From the NCBI GenBank assembly GCA_009692365.1, contig SHZJ01000001.1:1-64000 (forward strand): a stretch of DNA of 64,000 nucleotides, written 5' to 3'. Shown piece after piece: positions 1 through 8,480 of this stretch. How positions within the stretch are numbered: position 1 is the stretch's first letter; every line of letters begins with the position of its first letter. The DNA comes from Gammaproteobacteria bacterium (lineage in GTDB: Bacteria > Pseudomonadota > Gammaproteobacteria > Ga0077536). Below the pieces are notes generated by a model, which saw nothing but the letters and a program-made list of their open reading frames with translations, was not told where the DNA came from and searched no databases. The translations under genes and the position numbers were made by a program.

Positions 1-1662
1 CACCAACGCGCTGGCCAAGAGCGCCAAGTCGGTACTGAAATAGAACAACAAGACAAAGCTAGAGAGCGAAAAAATGCCGTTTAGGAAGGCGGCCACCGTG
101 GTGCGTGAGAGCGCCCGTCTGATCACATTGACGCCGTTGATGCGCGCTGCCAAATCCCCGGCCGAGTAGTCCCGAAAAAACTGCGCGGGCAGGCGCACGG
201 TACGGTCCCAAATGGCGGCCTGTAGGTCATTGTCCATGCGGGTCTCCAGCCGCAGCACGGCCACCGCACGGGTCACTTCAAACAGCGTTGTGGCCAAGGT
301 TGCGGCGGCTAGCGCGCCCACCATCTGCCACAGCGCAGGAATATCCGCCGAGGGAATGATGTTATCCACGAGGAACGCCGTGGCTAGCGGCATCGCAATG
401 CCCAACAGCCCGCCCAGTAGACCCAACCCCAGCACCACGGCCAGATCAACTCCCCGGTCCCAAGCCAGAAAGCGCAGCAGCGCGGGTATCCGCACCGGGG
501 TGGGGGGCAGTGCGCGATAAAACATGGTGGCGAAAGGCTCGAGTTGCCCGGCCAGTTCTTCGGTGACCGGCTGGCGATCGTTGGTTCCGGGCGTCACGGC
601 AAGGTAGCCACCCCGGTGTGGCAGCAGTGCGATCCAGTGTTGGTCCAGTGCGCTGCGCGCCAGCAACGGGCCGTTATCGCCGGTCCACCACTCGCCTTTG
701 AGCATCACCCGGCGGCTTTGGATCTGCGAGGTGTTGGCGATTGCCGCAACCGGATTAGTCGCCAGGGCGCGGGCCTCGGCCGGTGGCGGCGGCAAAAAAT
801 TGATCCCGAGTCGCTCCCCAATGAGACGAGTTGCCGTGAGACAGTGGTCCTGGTGCGCGGAGTTTTGGCGGGGGTTGGCGTTATTAGCCACGCTCAGCAG
901 CTGCTGCATGGCCTCCTGGGTGAGGATGAGCGAGTGCTGCGCGCGATTTTCTTGATGGGACTCGGCGCGGATTTTCTCAAGGCTCGCCGCGGCAATCAGC
1001 ACACTCAGGACCAACTGTTGGTGAACCGTCAGGGCAGGCCAGAGCCGCGCTTCGCGCAGCAGTTCAAGCGGGTCGTGCTCACGTACCGCTACCGCTTCGC
1101 TGGCGGTGAGCCATGCCGCGCGGTGCAGCGGCCATACGCCGCGGGCGGGGCCCAGCGGGCTGTCGGGACGTCCCATCCAGTGCGCAATACCACGTTCTAG
1201 CGTGACCCAGCAGGTACCCTCGCTGCCGCGTAGGGTTTCGCCAGGCTCTAAGGTCATGGGATCTCCGCGTGCGATCAAGCGAACTTGTCGCGGCGCGGGT
1301 GGGGTTTCCATTTCGGTGAGCAGCGCGCTCACCCAGTTTTCACACAGTGCCAAGAGGGTATCGGGGGCTAGCGTCGCGGCGACTTCAGTGGTGCTGGATG
1401 CCACTAGCCTGGTGTCGGGCAATGGCACTGCGACCAAGCCATAGTCCAAAGGCAGCGACTGCGCGCCTAGGGCTAAAATGATTTGGCCAGGCCCTGCTCG
1501 CCAGACATGCAAGCGGGCACCGGCGCTGCGGGCTTCGCGGGGGCGGCGCTGGAGGAAGATATCCACGCCGCCGGACGCGACAAGGTAGACCTCGGCGGGA
1601 TCCTCAAGCCTGCGCGGGCCACGCATGAGCACGGCGGTGTCCAAAAGTGCCTGTAGGCTCAT
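1..1662 (-). CDS. NHLM/NHLP-type bacteriocin export ABC transporter, second permease/ATPase subunit (3' end off window)
   Basis: This gene is absent from the ORF track because it runs off the left edge; I read it by hand. Translation starts MSLQALLDTAVLMRG and stays open for 554 codons. The first ~100 residues resemble a degenerate cyclic-nucleotide-binding fold (LVASGGVDIFLQRRP). A long linker follows, then the start of an ABC permease near residue 400 (LAVVLGLGLLGGLLGIAMPLATAFLVDNIIPS, later DNDLQAAIWDRTVRLPAQFFRDYSAGDL). The ATPase domain must lie outside the window. Its ATG overlaps the stop of the upstream C39-ABC gene as ATGA, so the two are translationally coupled. Layout and neighbours match the second ABC protein of NHLM-type (nitrile-hydratase-leader microcin) exporters, as I know that family. 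No peptidase domain is present here, unlike in its partner. Confidence 0.85.
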   Translation of the reverse strand, partial: MSLQALLDTAVLMRGPRRLEDPAEVYLVASGGVDIFLQRRPREARSAGARLHVWRAGPGQIILALGAQSLPLDYGLVAVPLPDTRLVASSTTEVAATLAPDTLLALCENWVSALLTEMETPPAPRQVRLIARGDPMTLEPGETLRGSEGTCWVTLERGIAHWMGRPDSPLGPARGVWPLHRAAWLTASEAVAVREHDPLELLREARLWPALTVHQQLVLSVLIAAASLEKIRAESHQENRAQHSLILTQEAMQQLLSVANNANPRQNSAHQDHCLTATRLIGERLGINFLPPPPAEARALATNPVAAIANTSQIQSRRVMLKGEWWTGDNGPLLARSALDQHWIALLPHRGGYLAVTPGTNDRQPVTEELAGQLEPFATMFYRALPPTPVRIPALLRFLAWDRGVDLAVVLGLGLLGGLLGIAMPLATAFLVDNIIPSADIPALWQMVGALAAATLATTLFEVTRAVAVLRLETRMDNDLQAAIWDRTVRLPAQFFRDYSAGDLAARINGVNVIRRALSRTTVAAFLNGIFSLSSFVLLFYFSTDLALLASALV

Positions 1663-3836
1663 AGTGCCGCCACCAAACGGCTGTAGTGACCCTCCTCGAT
1701 GGCCAGTAGTTCTTCGTGTGTGCCGCGTTCCACCACCTCCCCGCGGGAGAGCACCACAATTTCGTCAGCGTCGCGAATAGTCGAGATCCGGTGCGCAATG
1801 ATGAGACAGGCGCAGCCGCGGCGGCGCAGGTTATCGTCGATGAGTTTTTCGGTGGCGGCATCCAAGGCGCTGGTCGCCTCGTCTAATATCAGCACGCGAG
1901 GATTAGTCACCAGCGCGCGGGCAATTTCGAGCCGCTGGCGCTGGCCCCCGCTCAGATTACGGCCGCCTTCTTCGATGCGCGCCGCGTAGCCTTCAGGCCG
2001 GATCTGGATCACATCGTGAATACAGGCGTCCTGCGTGGCGCGCATGATGTCGGCCTCCGTGACGGTGGGATCCCACAGGGTGAGGTTGTCGCGGACCGTG
2101 CCTTCAAACAGCACTATGTTCTGATCCACCAGCCCCACGGCACTAGAGAACTGATGCCGAGGGTGCGCTGTACGCGGCAGACCATCGAACAAAATTTCCC
2201 CAGACCACGGGGTGTACAGCCCCATGACGAGCTTGGAGACCGTGGACTTGCCGCAGCCAGAGGCCCCCACAATGGCCACCCGTTCGCCGGGGCGCAGCGT
2301 GAGATTGAGGTTCTGAATGAGCGGTGGGTCGGTCAAGCTATAGCCAAACTGGAGGTTTTGAATGCGCACCTCACCTTCGATCGGCGCCACGCTATGGGCG
2401 GTGTTCGGTGTTGGGCGGGTCACCCAGGGATCTGCGGGGTATTGGGTAACATCGTCGAGTCGGTTCATGTCGCCTTTGGCTTCTTGGAGCTTTGCCGCCA
2501 AGCCCACTAGGGCCATGACTGGCCCCATAAAGCTTGCCACCAGACTTTGAAACGCCACCAACTGCCCTAGCGACAGCTGTCCGTCGATGACCCTCAAACC
2601 GCCCAAACCCAACACCAGCAGCAAATTGAGTGCGCTCAGTAAGCCGGGCAGGGAACCCAGGAACAGGCCGACCCGCGCGACTTCCTGTTCCGATACCACG
2701 TACTTCGCCTGATGCCCGGCCCAGCGCGCGAAGACTTCGTTTTCGCGGCCGGAGGCTTTCACGGTTTCCATCAGCAGCAGGCTGTTCATGGAGGCGCCCA
2801 TTACTTTGCCGGCATCGAGCGACAAGCGCTGACTGAGCTCTTCGCTACGGCGCTGGATCAGGCGCACTGCCGCTAAATTCAGACCGACCACAACCAGTGA
2901 GAGCAGGGTCAACGGCACGTCGTAGCTAAACATCAGACCGGCAAAAAAGACCAGGGTCAGGACACTCAGCACAGCACGCGCTAGGTCGCCCGAGAGCAAC
3001 GCCGCCACCCGGTCGTTTAACGCCACGCGGCTGCTGATTTCTCCGGCCGAGCGCTGGGTGTAGAACTCCACCGGGAGCCGCAGGACGTGCCAGAAAAACT
3101 GGCTGGTGGTACTGAGCGCGAGATGGGTCTGCACCCGCAGCAGGTAGTAGCTTTCCAGCCACGTTAAGGCCATGCGCAGCGCGGCGGTGAGCAACATGCC
3201 CAACAGCAGGGGTTTAAGCCAACTGTGCTGACCACCGATGAGCAGCTTGTCTACGAACACGCTAGAAAACACCGGAATGACCAGGCCCGGCACCACCAGC
3301 GCAACGCCGACCAGTACCAGATAGCTAAGAGCCTCCCGGAGACCGACGAAGCGCCGCTTGAGTGCATCCACCACGCCCGAGGGCTGACCGCCGGGCTGAA
3401 AATCCGGGGATTTCTCGAACGTCAGAACCACGCCGGTAAATGACTGATCGAACTCCTCGGTATCGACCACGCGGGGCCCGGAGCTGGGGTCGTTTAAAAA
3501 TATCTTGCCCCCTCGAAAACCTTCCACCACGACAAAATGGTTGAAGTTCCAGAACACGATTTGTGGCAGGGCAAGGTTGCGCAGTTCCGCCGGCTCCTTC
3601 TTAAAGCCCCGCGCAATCAGGCCAAAACTGCGCGCCCCTTTCACCACATTGCTGGCTTTACTGCCGTCGCGCGTTACCCCGCACAGCAACCGCAGTGCTT
3701 CCAATGGCACGTGTCGCCCGTGGTAGCCCAGGATCATCGCCAGGCAGGCGGCACCGCACTCCACCGCCTCCATTTGTAAAATGGTGGGCGTCCGGTGGCG
3801 TCGAGTGTCGCGCAGGGTTGGGGTGGTGGTGCTCAT
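1659..3836 (-). CDS. NHLM/NHLP-type bacteriocin ABC transporter with C39 leader peptidase
   Basis: This 725-residue inner-membrane protein should cleave a leader peptide and pump the released peptide out. The N-terminal C39 cysteine peptidase has Gln21-x4-Glu-Cys27 (QMEAVECGAACLAM), a His in NFNHFVVVEG and an Asp in FLNDPSSG, so the triad looks complete. A six-helix ABC permease follows (about 165-450). The ATPase domain has Walker A GASGCGKST near residue 525, signature LSGGQRQRLEIARAL and Walker B VLILDEATSALD. It sits 13 bp after the HlyD-like gene and overlaps the next ABC gene by 4 bp. The peptidase/ABC plus second ABC plus HlyD arrangement is the hallmark of NHLM-type systems. The substrate peptide is not encoded in the visible sequence. 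Confidence 0.93.
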   Translation of the reverse strand: MSTTTPTLRDTRRHRTPTILQMEAVECGAACLAMILGYHGRHVPLEALRLLCGVTRDGSKASNVVKGARSFGLIARGFKKEPAELRNLALPQIVFWNFNHFVVVEGFRGGKIFLNDPSSGPRVVDTEEFDQSFTGVVLTFEKSPDFQPGGQPSGVVDALKRRFVGLREALSYLVLVGVALVVPGLVIPVFSSVFVDKLLIGGQHSWLKPLLLGMLLTAALRMALTWLESYYLLRVQTHLALSTTSQFFWHVLRLPVEFYTQRSAGEISSRVALNDRVAALLSGDLARAVLSVLTLVFFAGLMFSYDVPLTLLSLVVVGLNLAAVRLIQRRSEELSQRLSLDAGKVMGASMNSLLLMETVKASGRENEVFARWAGHQAKYVVSEQEVARVGLFLGSLPGLLSALNLLLVLGLGGLRVIDGQLSLGQLVAFQSLVASFMGPVMALVGLAAKLQEAKGDMNRLDDVTQYPADPWVTRPTPNTAHSVAPIEGEVRIQNLQFGYSLTDPPLIQNLNLTLRPGERVAIVGASGCGKSTVSKLVMGLYTPWSGEILFDGLPRTAHPRHQFSSAVGLVDQNIVLFEGTVRDNLTLWDPTVTEADIMRATQDACIHDVIQIRPEGYAARIEEGGRNLSGGQRQRLEIARALVTNPRVLILDEATSALDAATEKLIDDNLRRRGCACLIIAHRISTIRDADEIVVLSRGEVVERGTHEELLAIEEGHYSRLVAAL

Positions 3837-3849
3837 GTGGGGATGCAGA

Positions 3850-5112
3850 TTACTCGAGCGCCAGCGTCGATTTAAGCAACGGGATCACCAAGGAAATGGG
3901 GGTTTGACGCGCCACCACGACCTCGGCCTGACACAGCGTGCCGCTGCTGATAGTCAGCGGGGGGCCGGCGGCTGAAGACCACTGATAGCCGCTGGGGGTC
4001 GCGGCTCGCTTGAGCGTGGCCCGGGCTTCGATGGGTGGCGCATTGCCGGCTAATTCACGCGCCAGCGCATCGTTCTGCAGCGTGAACGCCATGCTTTGTG
4101 GGGTGGCTGGATAGTCCGCCACGCGGGCAATCGCCGCTCGAATGAAGCCGTGCTCTTCGCGCTGCACGGTGCTGGGGGTGATCTGCGCTTCCATCCCGGG
4201 CTTGAGTTTTTTGCCGTCTGCGGCCGCCAGATAGATCACCGCCTCGAGTTGCCCACTGGCGCCGGCCTGCTCGACAGTCAGCACCGCGCTGCCTTCCGTT
4301 ACCAACATGCCCGTCCCGCTTTTAATCTCGACGACGCGCCCCGCATACGGGCTGGTAATGGTCACGGCAGCTCGCTGCGCTCCGCGTAAGCTGTCCAGCG
4401 CGCGGCGCGCTTCGTTAATTTGGACGTCGCTATTGGCCAGTTCCATTTGGGCCAGTTTTTCGGCTTCTAAGCGCCGCAATTCGAGTTCCTTGATTTGGTT
4501 GCGCAGGTTTTGCGCGTCTAATTCGGCCGCAACGCGCTCGTGTCCCGTTGCCACCACCGTTTGCGCCGTCACCAGACCCTCCCGTAGCAAGTGTTCTTCG
4601 ACCTGCGCACGTTCGGTGGCGAGGTGGGCACGCGCGCTGGCCGCCTCTAATTGGCTCTCAAAATTACGGCGATTTTGGCGCAAGGTTTGGGTTGTCAGCG
4701 TCGCGCCACGCGCGGCGAAAGTGCGCAGTACTTGCCCTTGGGATTCCAGTTCTCTAAGCCGGGCGTCGGCTTTTTCAATGCGGTCGGCTATTTCTGGTTG
4801 GGCCACCCGCGCAAGCGCTTGGCCTTGCACGATTGAGTCTCCGACCTTGACCGGCAACTCCAACAGACGGCCTGCAGCACCGCTGGTGACCTCCGCCAGA
4901 CCGGTGGGATTGAGTAGGATGCAGCGCCCACTCACCTTGAGCGGGATGCTGCCCAGCCAGCCCCACGCGACGGCGAGCGCTATCAGGCACAGCAGCGGGG
5001 CGAGCGCGAGCCAGGCATTGGGGGTCACGACGCGAATCAGCGTGTCCAGTTGCTCTGGTGAGGACAGACGCTCGAGGGATACTTTGCGAAAAATTCGTTC
5101 TGACCCAGCCAT
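3850..5112 (-). CDS. HlyD-family periplasmic adaptor of the bacteriocin exporter
   Basis: This 420-residue membrane fusion protein should join the inner-membrane ABC pump to the TolC-like channel. One transmembrane helix lies near residues 34-54 (AWLALAPLLCLIALAVAWGWLG). The first half of a lipoyl/barrel-sandwich domain follows (VTSGAAGRLLELPVKVGDSIVQGQALARV). A long Ala/Glu/Arg-rich alpha-hairpin spans about 125-250, and then comes the second lipoyl half (ITSPYAGRVVEIKSGTGMLVTEGSAVLTVEQ). Its position between the outer membrane factor gene (3 bp upstream) and the C39-ABC gene (13 bp downstream) supports a tripartite exporter. The family as I know it is the NHLM-type HlyD protein. It could also be described more generally as a type I secretion adaptor. 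Confidence 0.9.
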   Translation of the reverse strand: MAGSERIFRKVSLERLSSPEQLDTLIRVVTPNAWLALAPLLCLIALAVAWGWLGSIPLKVSGRCILLNPTGLAEVTSGAAGRLLELPVKVGDSIVQGQALARVAQPEIADRIEKADARLRELESQGQVLRTFAARGATLTTQTLRQNRRNFESQLEAASARAHLATERAQVEEHLLREGLVTAQTVVATGHERVAAELDAQNLRNQIKELELRRLEAEKLAQMELANSDVQINEARRALDSLRGAQRAAVTITSPYAGRVVEIKSGTGMLVTEGSAVLTVEQAGASGQLEAVIYLAAADGKKLKPGMEAQITPSTVQREEHGFIRAAIARVADYPATPQSMAFTLQNDALARELAGNAPPIEARATLKRAATPSGYQWSSAAGPPLTISSGTLCQAEVVVARQTPISLVIPLLKSTLALE

Positions 5113-5115
5113 GCA

Positions 5116-6693
5116 TCAGTCTCCCAACGGGTCGCTGCCCAATAAGGCCGCCACCGCTACTTCAAATTGATCGCCCTCGCGCCGGACCAGCGTGCCAAGC
5201 TCAAAGCGCAGCCGCGCGATCGCGATGGCATATTGTTGGCGTAGCCCAATTTCATTCTGCAGCGAGGTGTTCAGGCGGTCTTCGATGTTGATGAGGTCGA
5301 TGACGGTGGACTTGCCTAACCTGCGTTTGGTTTGTTCATTCTTCAGCGTGATGGTGTAGCGGTTGACCGCCTCCGCGCCTTCTTGCAGTTGTGCGCCGGC
5401 GCGCATTAAGGCTAGCCACGCCACCGGCACCGTGTAGGCGATCGTCTGCCCCAGATCGCGCTGCCGGATGCTGGCTGCATCCCAGCCCGCCGCGGCCGTC
5501 AGTTCGGTGCCTTTCGCGCTCAGGTTCGCCCACGGCCACTGCACAGATAAGCTCGCGCCGACCGACGGTCCGGTCAGATTTTCCAGACTGTCGTCAAGGG
5601 CAAACTGCGAGGTGTCTTCGGCCAGCCCGGTGTAGCTCAGGCGCAGGTCGAGATCGACTTGCGGCTTGAGATTTGCCACCGCGGCGTTGGCACGGTAGTG
5701 CGCGGCTTCATTGCGCTGGCGGGCGGCCTCTAAATCTGCGCGTCGAGTTAGCGCCCGCTCCACCAGTGGCGCGGGGTCCTGGGTTGCAGGCAAGGCGCGC
5801 AGTTTAGGGAAGTCTTGTGCGGGCTGACCCAGCTCCGCGCTGCGGGCAGGTGGCAGACCCATGAGGTTGGCCAAGGCGACGCGCGCTTCGCTGGCGACCT
5901 GTTGCGCGGTAATGCGCTGGGCGCGGCGCTCGGCGCGACTTGCCAGCACGAGTTCGATGTCGGCGCGCGGGGTCTCTCCGGCCTCAATGAGGCGCTGCAT
6001 TTCGTGGACTAAGTCTTCCAGGCGCTGTTCTGCAGCTTCGCTAATCGCCAACTGCCGGGCGCTCGCTAACCATAGCCAGAACGCGCTGGTGGTCTGCAGG
6101 AGGATGCTGGCGTTGGTGTGTTCCAGCTCCGCGCGCGCCGCCGCAGACTCGGCGTTACTGGCGTCGACCTCTGCGCCAACCGTCGCGCGGCCCGCGTTGC
6201 GCGCCAGCGGCACGCGCAGCGTGAAGGCGAGCTTGCCGATCAGCTGCGAGGGGATGTCCAGCTTTTGCTCGAGGGAATTTTCCGCAGCGGCCACGCTGAA
6301 ACCAGCCCCGGCCTGCATGCCGTTCATCAGGGTGCGCTGGGCGCTGACGCCATAGGCCGTTGCGTCGATGACTTGGTTGCTGGGCGGGTTTATCCCAAGG
6401 GCTTGAAAACCAGCGCTCTGCGCGGTGCCCAAGGGAGTGTTGTCGTGGGCCCGACTGAGATCGCTACCCAGCACGGGGTCAAAGCGCCCTTGCGCTTGCT
6501 GCAGTTGGCCCTGCGCACTTCTAATCGCCTGCTGGCTGACCTGGGTGTCGACGTTCATCTGCAGGGCTAAAGAGAGTACATCTCGCAGGCCGATGCCGCT
6601 CTCCGCGCGGGCCGGTGCTGGGTGACTCAGCGCCAGCAGCCCCAGTGCAGTCACCAGCCAGTAGGCGACCCAGTGGCGCCACAGGGTTGGCAT
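5116..6693 (-). CDS. TolC-like outer membrane efflux protein of the bacteriocin exporter
   Basis: This is a 525-residue outer membrane factor. I start it at the internal ATG (MPTLWRHWVAYWLVTALGLLALSHPAPARAES) because GGGAGG lies five bases upstream and a clean signal peptide follows. The ORF-track start, 15 bases earlier, would overlap the preceding gene. The mature part has the two-repeat, helix-rich TolC layout with many Ala/Glu/Arg/Gln heptads, and the C-terminal repeat ends in YAIAIARLRFELGTLV. It begins one base after the stop of the cyclic-nucleotide-fold gene and ends 3 bp before the adaptor gene, so it is almost certainly co-transcribed as the export channel. A second, unrelated TolC gene lies at the right end of the window. 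Confidence 0.9.
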   Translation of the reverse strand: MPTLWRHWVAYWLVTALGLLALSHPAPARAESGIGLRDVLSLALQMNVDTQVSQQAIRSAQGQLQQAQGRFDPVLGSDLSRAHDNTPLGTAQSAGFQALGINPPSNQVIDATAYGVSAQRTLMNGMQAGAGFSVAAAENSLEQKLDIPSQLIGKLAFTLRVPLARNAGRATVGAEVDASNAESAAARAELEHTNASILLQTTSAFWLWLASARQLAISEAAEQRLEDLVHEMQRLIEAGETPRADIELVLASRAERRAQRITAQQVASEARVALANLMGLPPARSAELGQPAQDFPKLRALPATQDPAPLVERALTRRADLEAARQRNEAAHYRANAAVANLKPQVDLDLRLSYTGLAEDTSQFALDDSLENLTGPSVGASLSVQWPWANLSAKGTELTAAAGWDAASIRQRDLGQTIAYTVPVAWLALMRAGAQLQEGAEAVNRYTITLKNEQTKRRLGKSTVIDLINIEDRLNTSLQNEIGLRQQYAIAIARLRFELGTLVRREGDQFEVAVAALLGSDPLGD

Positions 6694-6694
6694 T

Positions 6695-7234
6695 TCAGCC
6701 TCCCGCAAGCTGTTTTAACAAGCGCTCAAAACGCGCCCCTGCAAGGTGGACGTTGTCGAGCACGGCGGCATCCAGTTCGTCCTCCGCTAGACCCTCAGTC
6801 GGCACCTCGTCGCGCGCCTCCCCATAGCCCAGCGTGCGCATCGTGCTACGCATTCGATCGGCTAGAAATAGCGCTAACGCGCGATAGAATCGCGCGGCGA
6901 AAGCGGTATCGTCGGCCAGTTTTTTCTCAAGCGCAGGCTTGGCGATTGCCAGCACGGTGCAGTCTTGGTCGGCCCGCACGCTCGCTGCGGTGACGCCGGA
7001 GTCGAGCATGGACATTTCGCCCAGAATGTCGCCGCCGCCCAGTTCTGCGAGTTTCGTCCCTTGCTGATTAACCACCGACATGACGCCCGTGAGGATGAAA
7101 TACATGGTGTTGATACGGCTACCTTGGCGGATGAGTTCGGTGCCTTTGGCGATGACTTGGCGCTGCCCGTTATTGGCCAGCCACGCCGTATCCGAGTCAC
7201 TCATCTGGCCTAGAATGAACAGCACTTTTCGCAT
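6695..7234 (-). CDS. Stand-alone cyclic-nucleotide-binding-fold protein
   Basis: A 179-residue soluble protein, first gene of the export operon. Residues about 10-125 form a Crp-type beta-roll: RQVIAKGTELIRQGSRINTMYFILTGVMSVV, then GGGDILGEMSMLDSGVTAASVRADQDCTVLAIAK, which covers the phosphate-binding-cassette region (GEMSMLD). The C-terminal 50 residues are helical and show no helix-turn-helix, so it does not look like a DNA-binding Crp/Fnr regulator. The usual Arg of the cAMP pocket (RxA after the GE motif) is not evident (GVTAASVRA), so ligand binding is uncertain. It probably gates or localises the exporter encoded downstream, whose second ABC protein also begins with a CNB-like fold. That role is inference. 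Confidence 0.8.
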   Translation of the reverse strand: MRKVLFILGQMSDSDTAWLANNGQRQVIAKGTELIRQGSRINTMYFILTGVMSVVNQQGTKLAELGGGDILGEMSMLDSGVTAASVRADQDCTVLAIAKPALEKKLADDTAFAARFYRALALFLADRMRSTMRTLGYGEARDEVPTEGLAEDELDAAVLDNVHLAGARFERLLKQLAGG

Positions 7235-7330
7235 GTCAAATCCCTAATTGCACGAGGTTCACACAATAGCTTGCCGGCTAGGGTCTGCACATTCGGGCAC
7301 CTCACAAATGGGCGCCGCCCTGGCGACCGA

Positions 7331-8470
7331 CTAAAAGCCCCGTAAGTTTGCGTAGCGCGCGCGCTGGAAGCCGGCGTCACCCAATAATTGCTGCGCCACC
7401 CGCGCGCGCTTCAGGAACAAGCCGATGTCCGCCACATCGGTCATGCCGATACCACCATGCAGCTGCACCGCTTCACTCGACACTAACTCGAGGGTTTCGC
7501 AGGCCTTGGCTTTTGCCAAGCAGGCAAGCAAGGGGGATTCGCTGCTGCCGGCGTCCAGCGCGCCCAAGGCCGCGCGCACCGCCGAGCGCGTGAGTTCGAG
7601 TTCACAGAACATGAGCGCGGCGCGATGTTTGAGCGCCTGAAACGACCCGATGGCCACGCCAAATTGTTCGCGCACTTTCAAATAGGCCAGCGTGCGCTCG
7701 AAGGCTTCCAGCGCGGTGCCCAGCATTTCGGCGGCTAAGCCAGCGCGGCCACCATCGAGCACCGGATCCAGCTGTGCGAGGGCTAAGTCGAGTTCCCCTA
7801 GCCTATCGCTGGCCCTGACCCGCACCGCGCGCAGGCTCAGTTGGGCCGCATTGCGGCTGTCGACCATCCGCAGGCGGGTGCGGGTGAGCCCCGCGGCGTC
7901 CCCGCGCAGGTGAAAGAGGGTCAGGCCATGGGCGTCACCGGGGTGTCCGGCGGTGCGCGCCAGTATGATGAGGTCATCGGCAATGTGGCCATCCAGCACG
8001 TAAGTCTTGCTGCCGTTGAGCACAAAACCGCCGGCCTCGGGGGTCGCCGTCAGGGCGGTGCGGGCGGGCGCGTGATGCGGGCCTTCCTCCAACGCCAGAG
8101 CCAGCACCCGGGTGCCGGCCACGACTGCGGGTAGGAGTGCCGTGCGCAAGGCGGCGCTGCCTGCCGCCCGCACCAGCGGCGCGGCCAGCAACGCCGTCGA
8201 GACCAGGGGGCTAGCGGCGAGGGTGCGTCCGGCTTCTTCCAGAATTTGCCCTAAGCCCTGATAACCAAAATCCGATCCGCCGTGCGCCTCGTCGATGAGG
8301 ATGCCGGCCCAGCCCAGCTCGGCCATCTCCTGCCAAAGCGCCCGGTCAAAGCCGGTGGGGTCGGCGCTGTCGCGCAGCGTGCGCAGCGCTTGCACGGGTT
8401 GTTGCTGGCTAAAGAATGCGTGCGCCGTGGCTTTGAGCATGGTTTGTTCGGGATTGAGCACCAGGGTCAC
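7331..8470 (-). CDS. Acyl-CoA dehydrogenase (small-subunit type)
   Basis: A 379-residue flavoprotein of the acyl-CoA dehydrogenase superfamily, expected to introduce an alpha,beta double bond into an acyl-CoA and pass electrons to ETF. It shows the N-terminal helical region (LNPEQTMLKATAHAFFSQQQPVQALR), a middle beta domain (GFVLNGSKTYVLDGHIADDLIILART) and the C-terminal helical domain (YLKVREQFGVAIGSFQALKHRAALM; VQLHGGIGMTDVADIGLFLKRARV). The usual catalytic Glu is not apparent, as in many partner-type subunits. It starts 10 bp after the stop of a second acyl-CoA dehydrogenase, so a heteromeric pair like PimC/PimD or the FadE pairs of steroid catabolism is likely. The substrate cannot be read from the sequence. 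Confidence 0.88.
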   Translation of the reverse strand: MTLVLNPEQTMLKATAHAFFSQQQPVQALRTLRDSADPTGFDRALWQEMAELGWAGILIDEAHGGSDFGYQGLGQILEEAGRTLAASPLVSTALLAAPLVRAAGSAALRTALLPAVVAGTRVLALALEEGPHHAPARTALTATPEAGGFVLNGSKTYVLDGHIADDLIILARTAGHPGDAHGLTLFHLRGDAAGLTRTRLRMVDSRNAAQLSLRAVRVRASDRLGELDLALAQLDPVLDGGRAGLAAEMLGTALEAFERTLAYLKVREQFGVAIGSFQALKHRAALMFCELELTRSAVRAALGALDAGSSESPLLACLAKAKACETLELVSSEAVQLHGGIGMTDVADIGLFLKRARVAQQLLGDAGFQRARYANLRGF

Positions 8471-8480
8471 TGCGGGGGCC

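Noticed and set aside
4307-5170. 287-residue plus-strand ORF antisense to the HlyD-like gene
   Set aside because: Ser/Arg/Ala-rich shadow frame; HlyD features on the minus strand are unambiguous.
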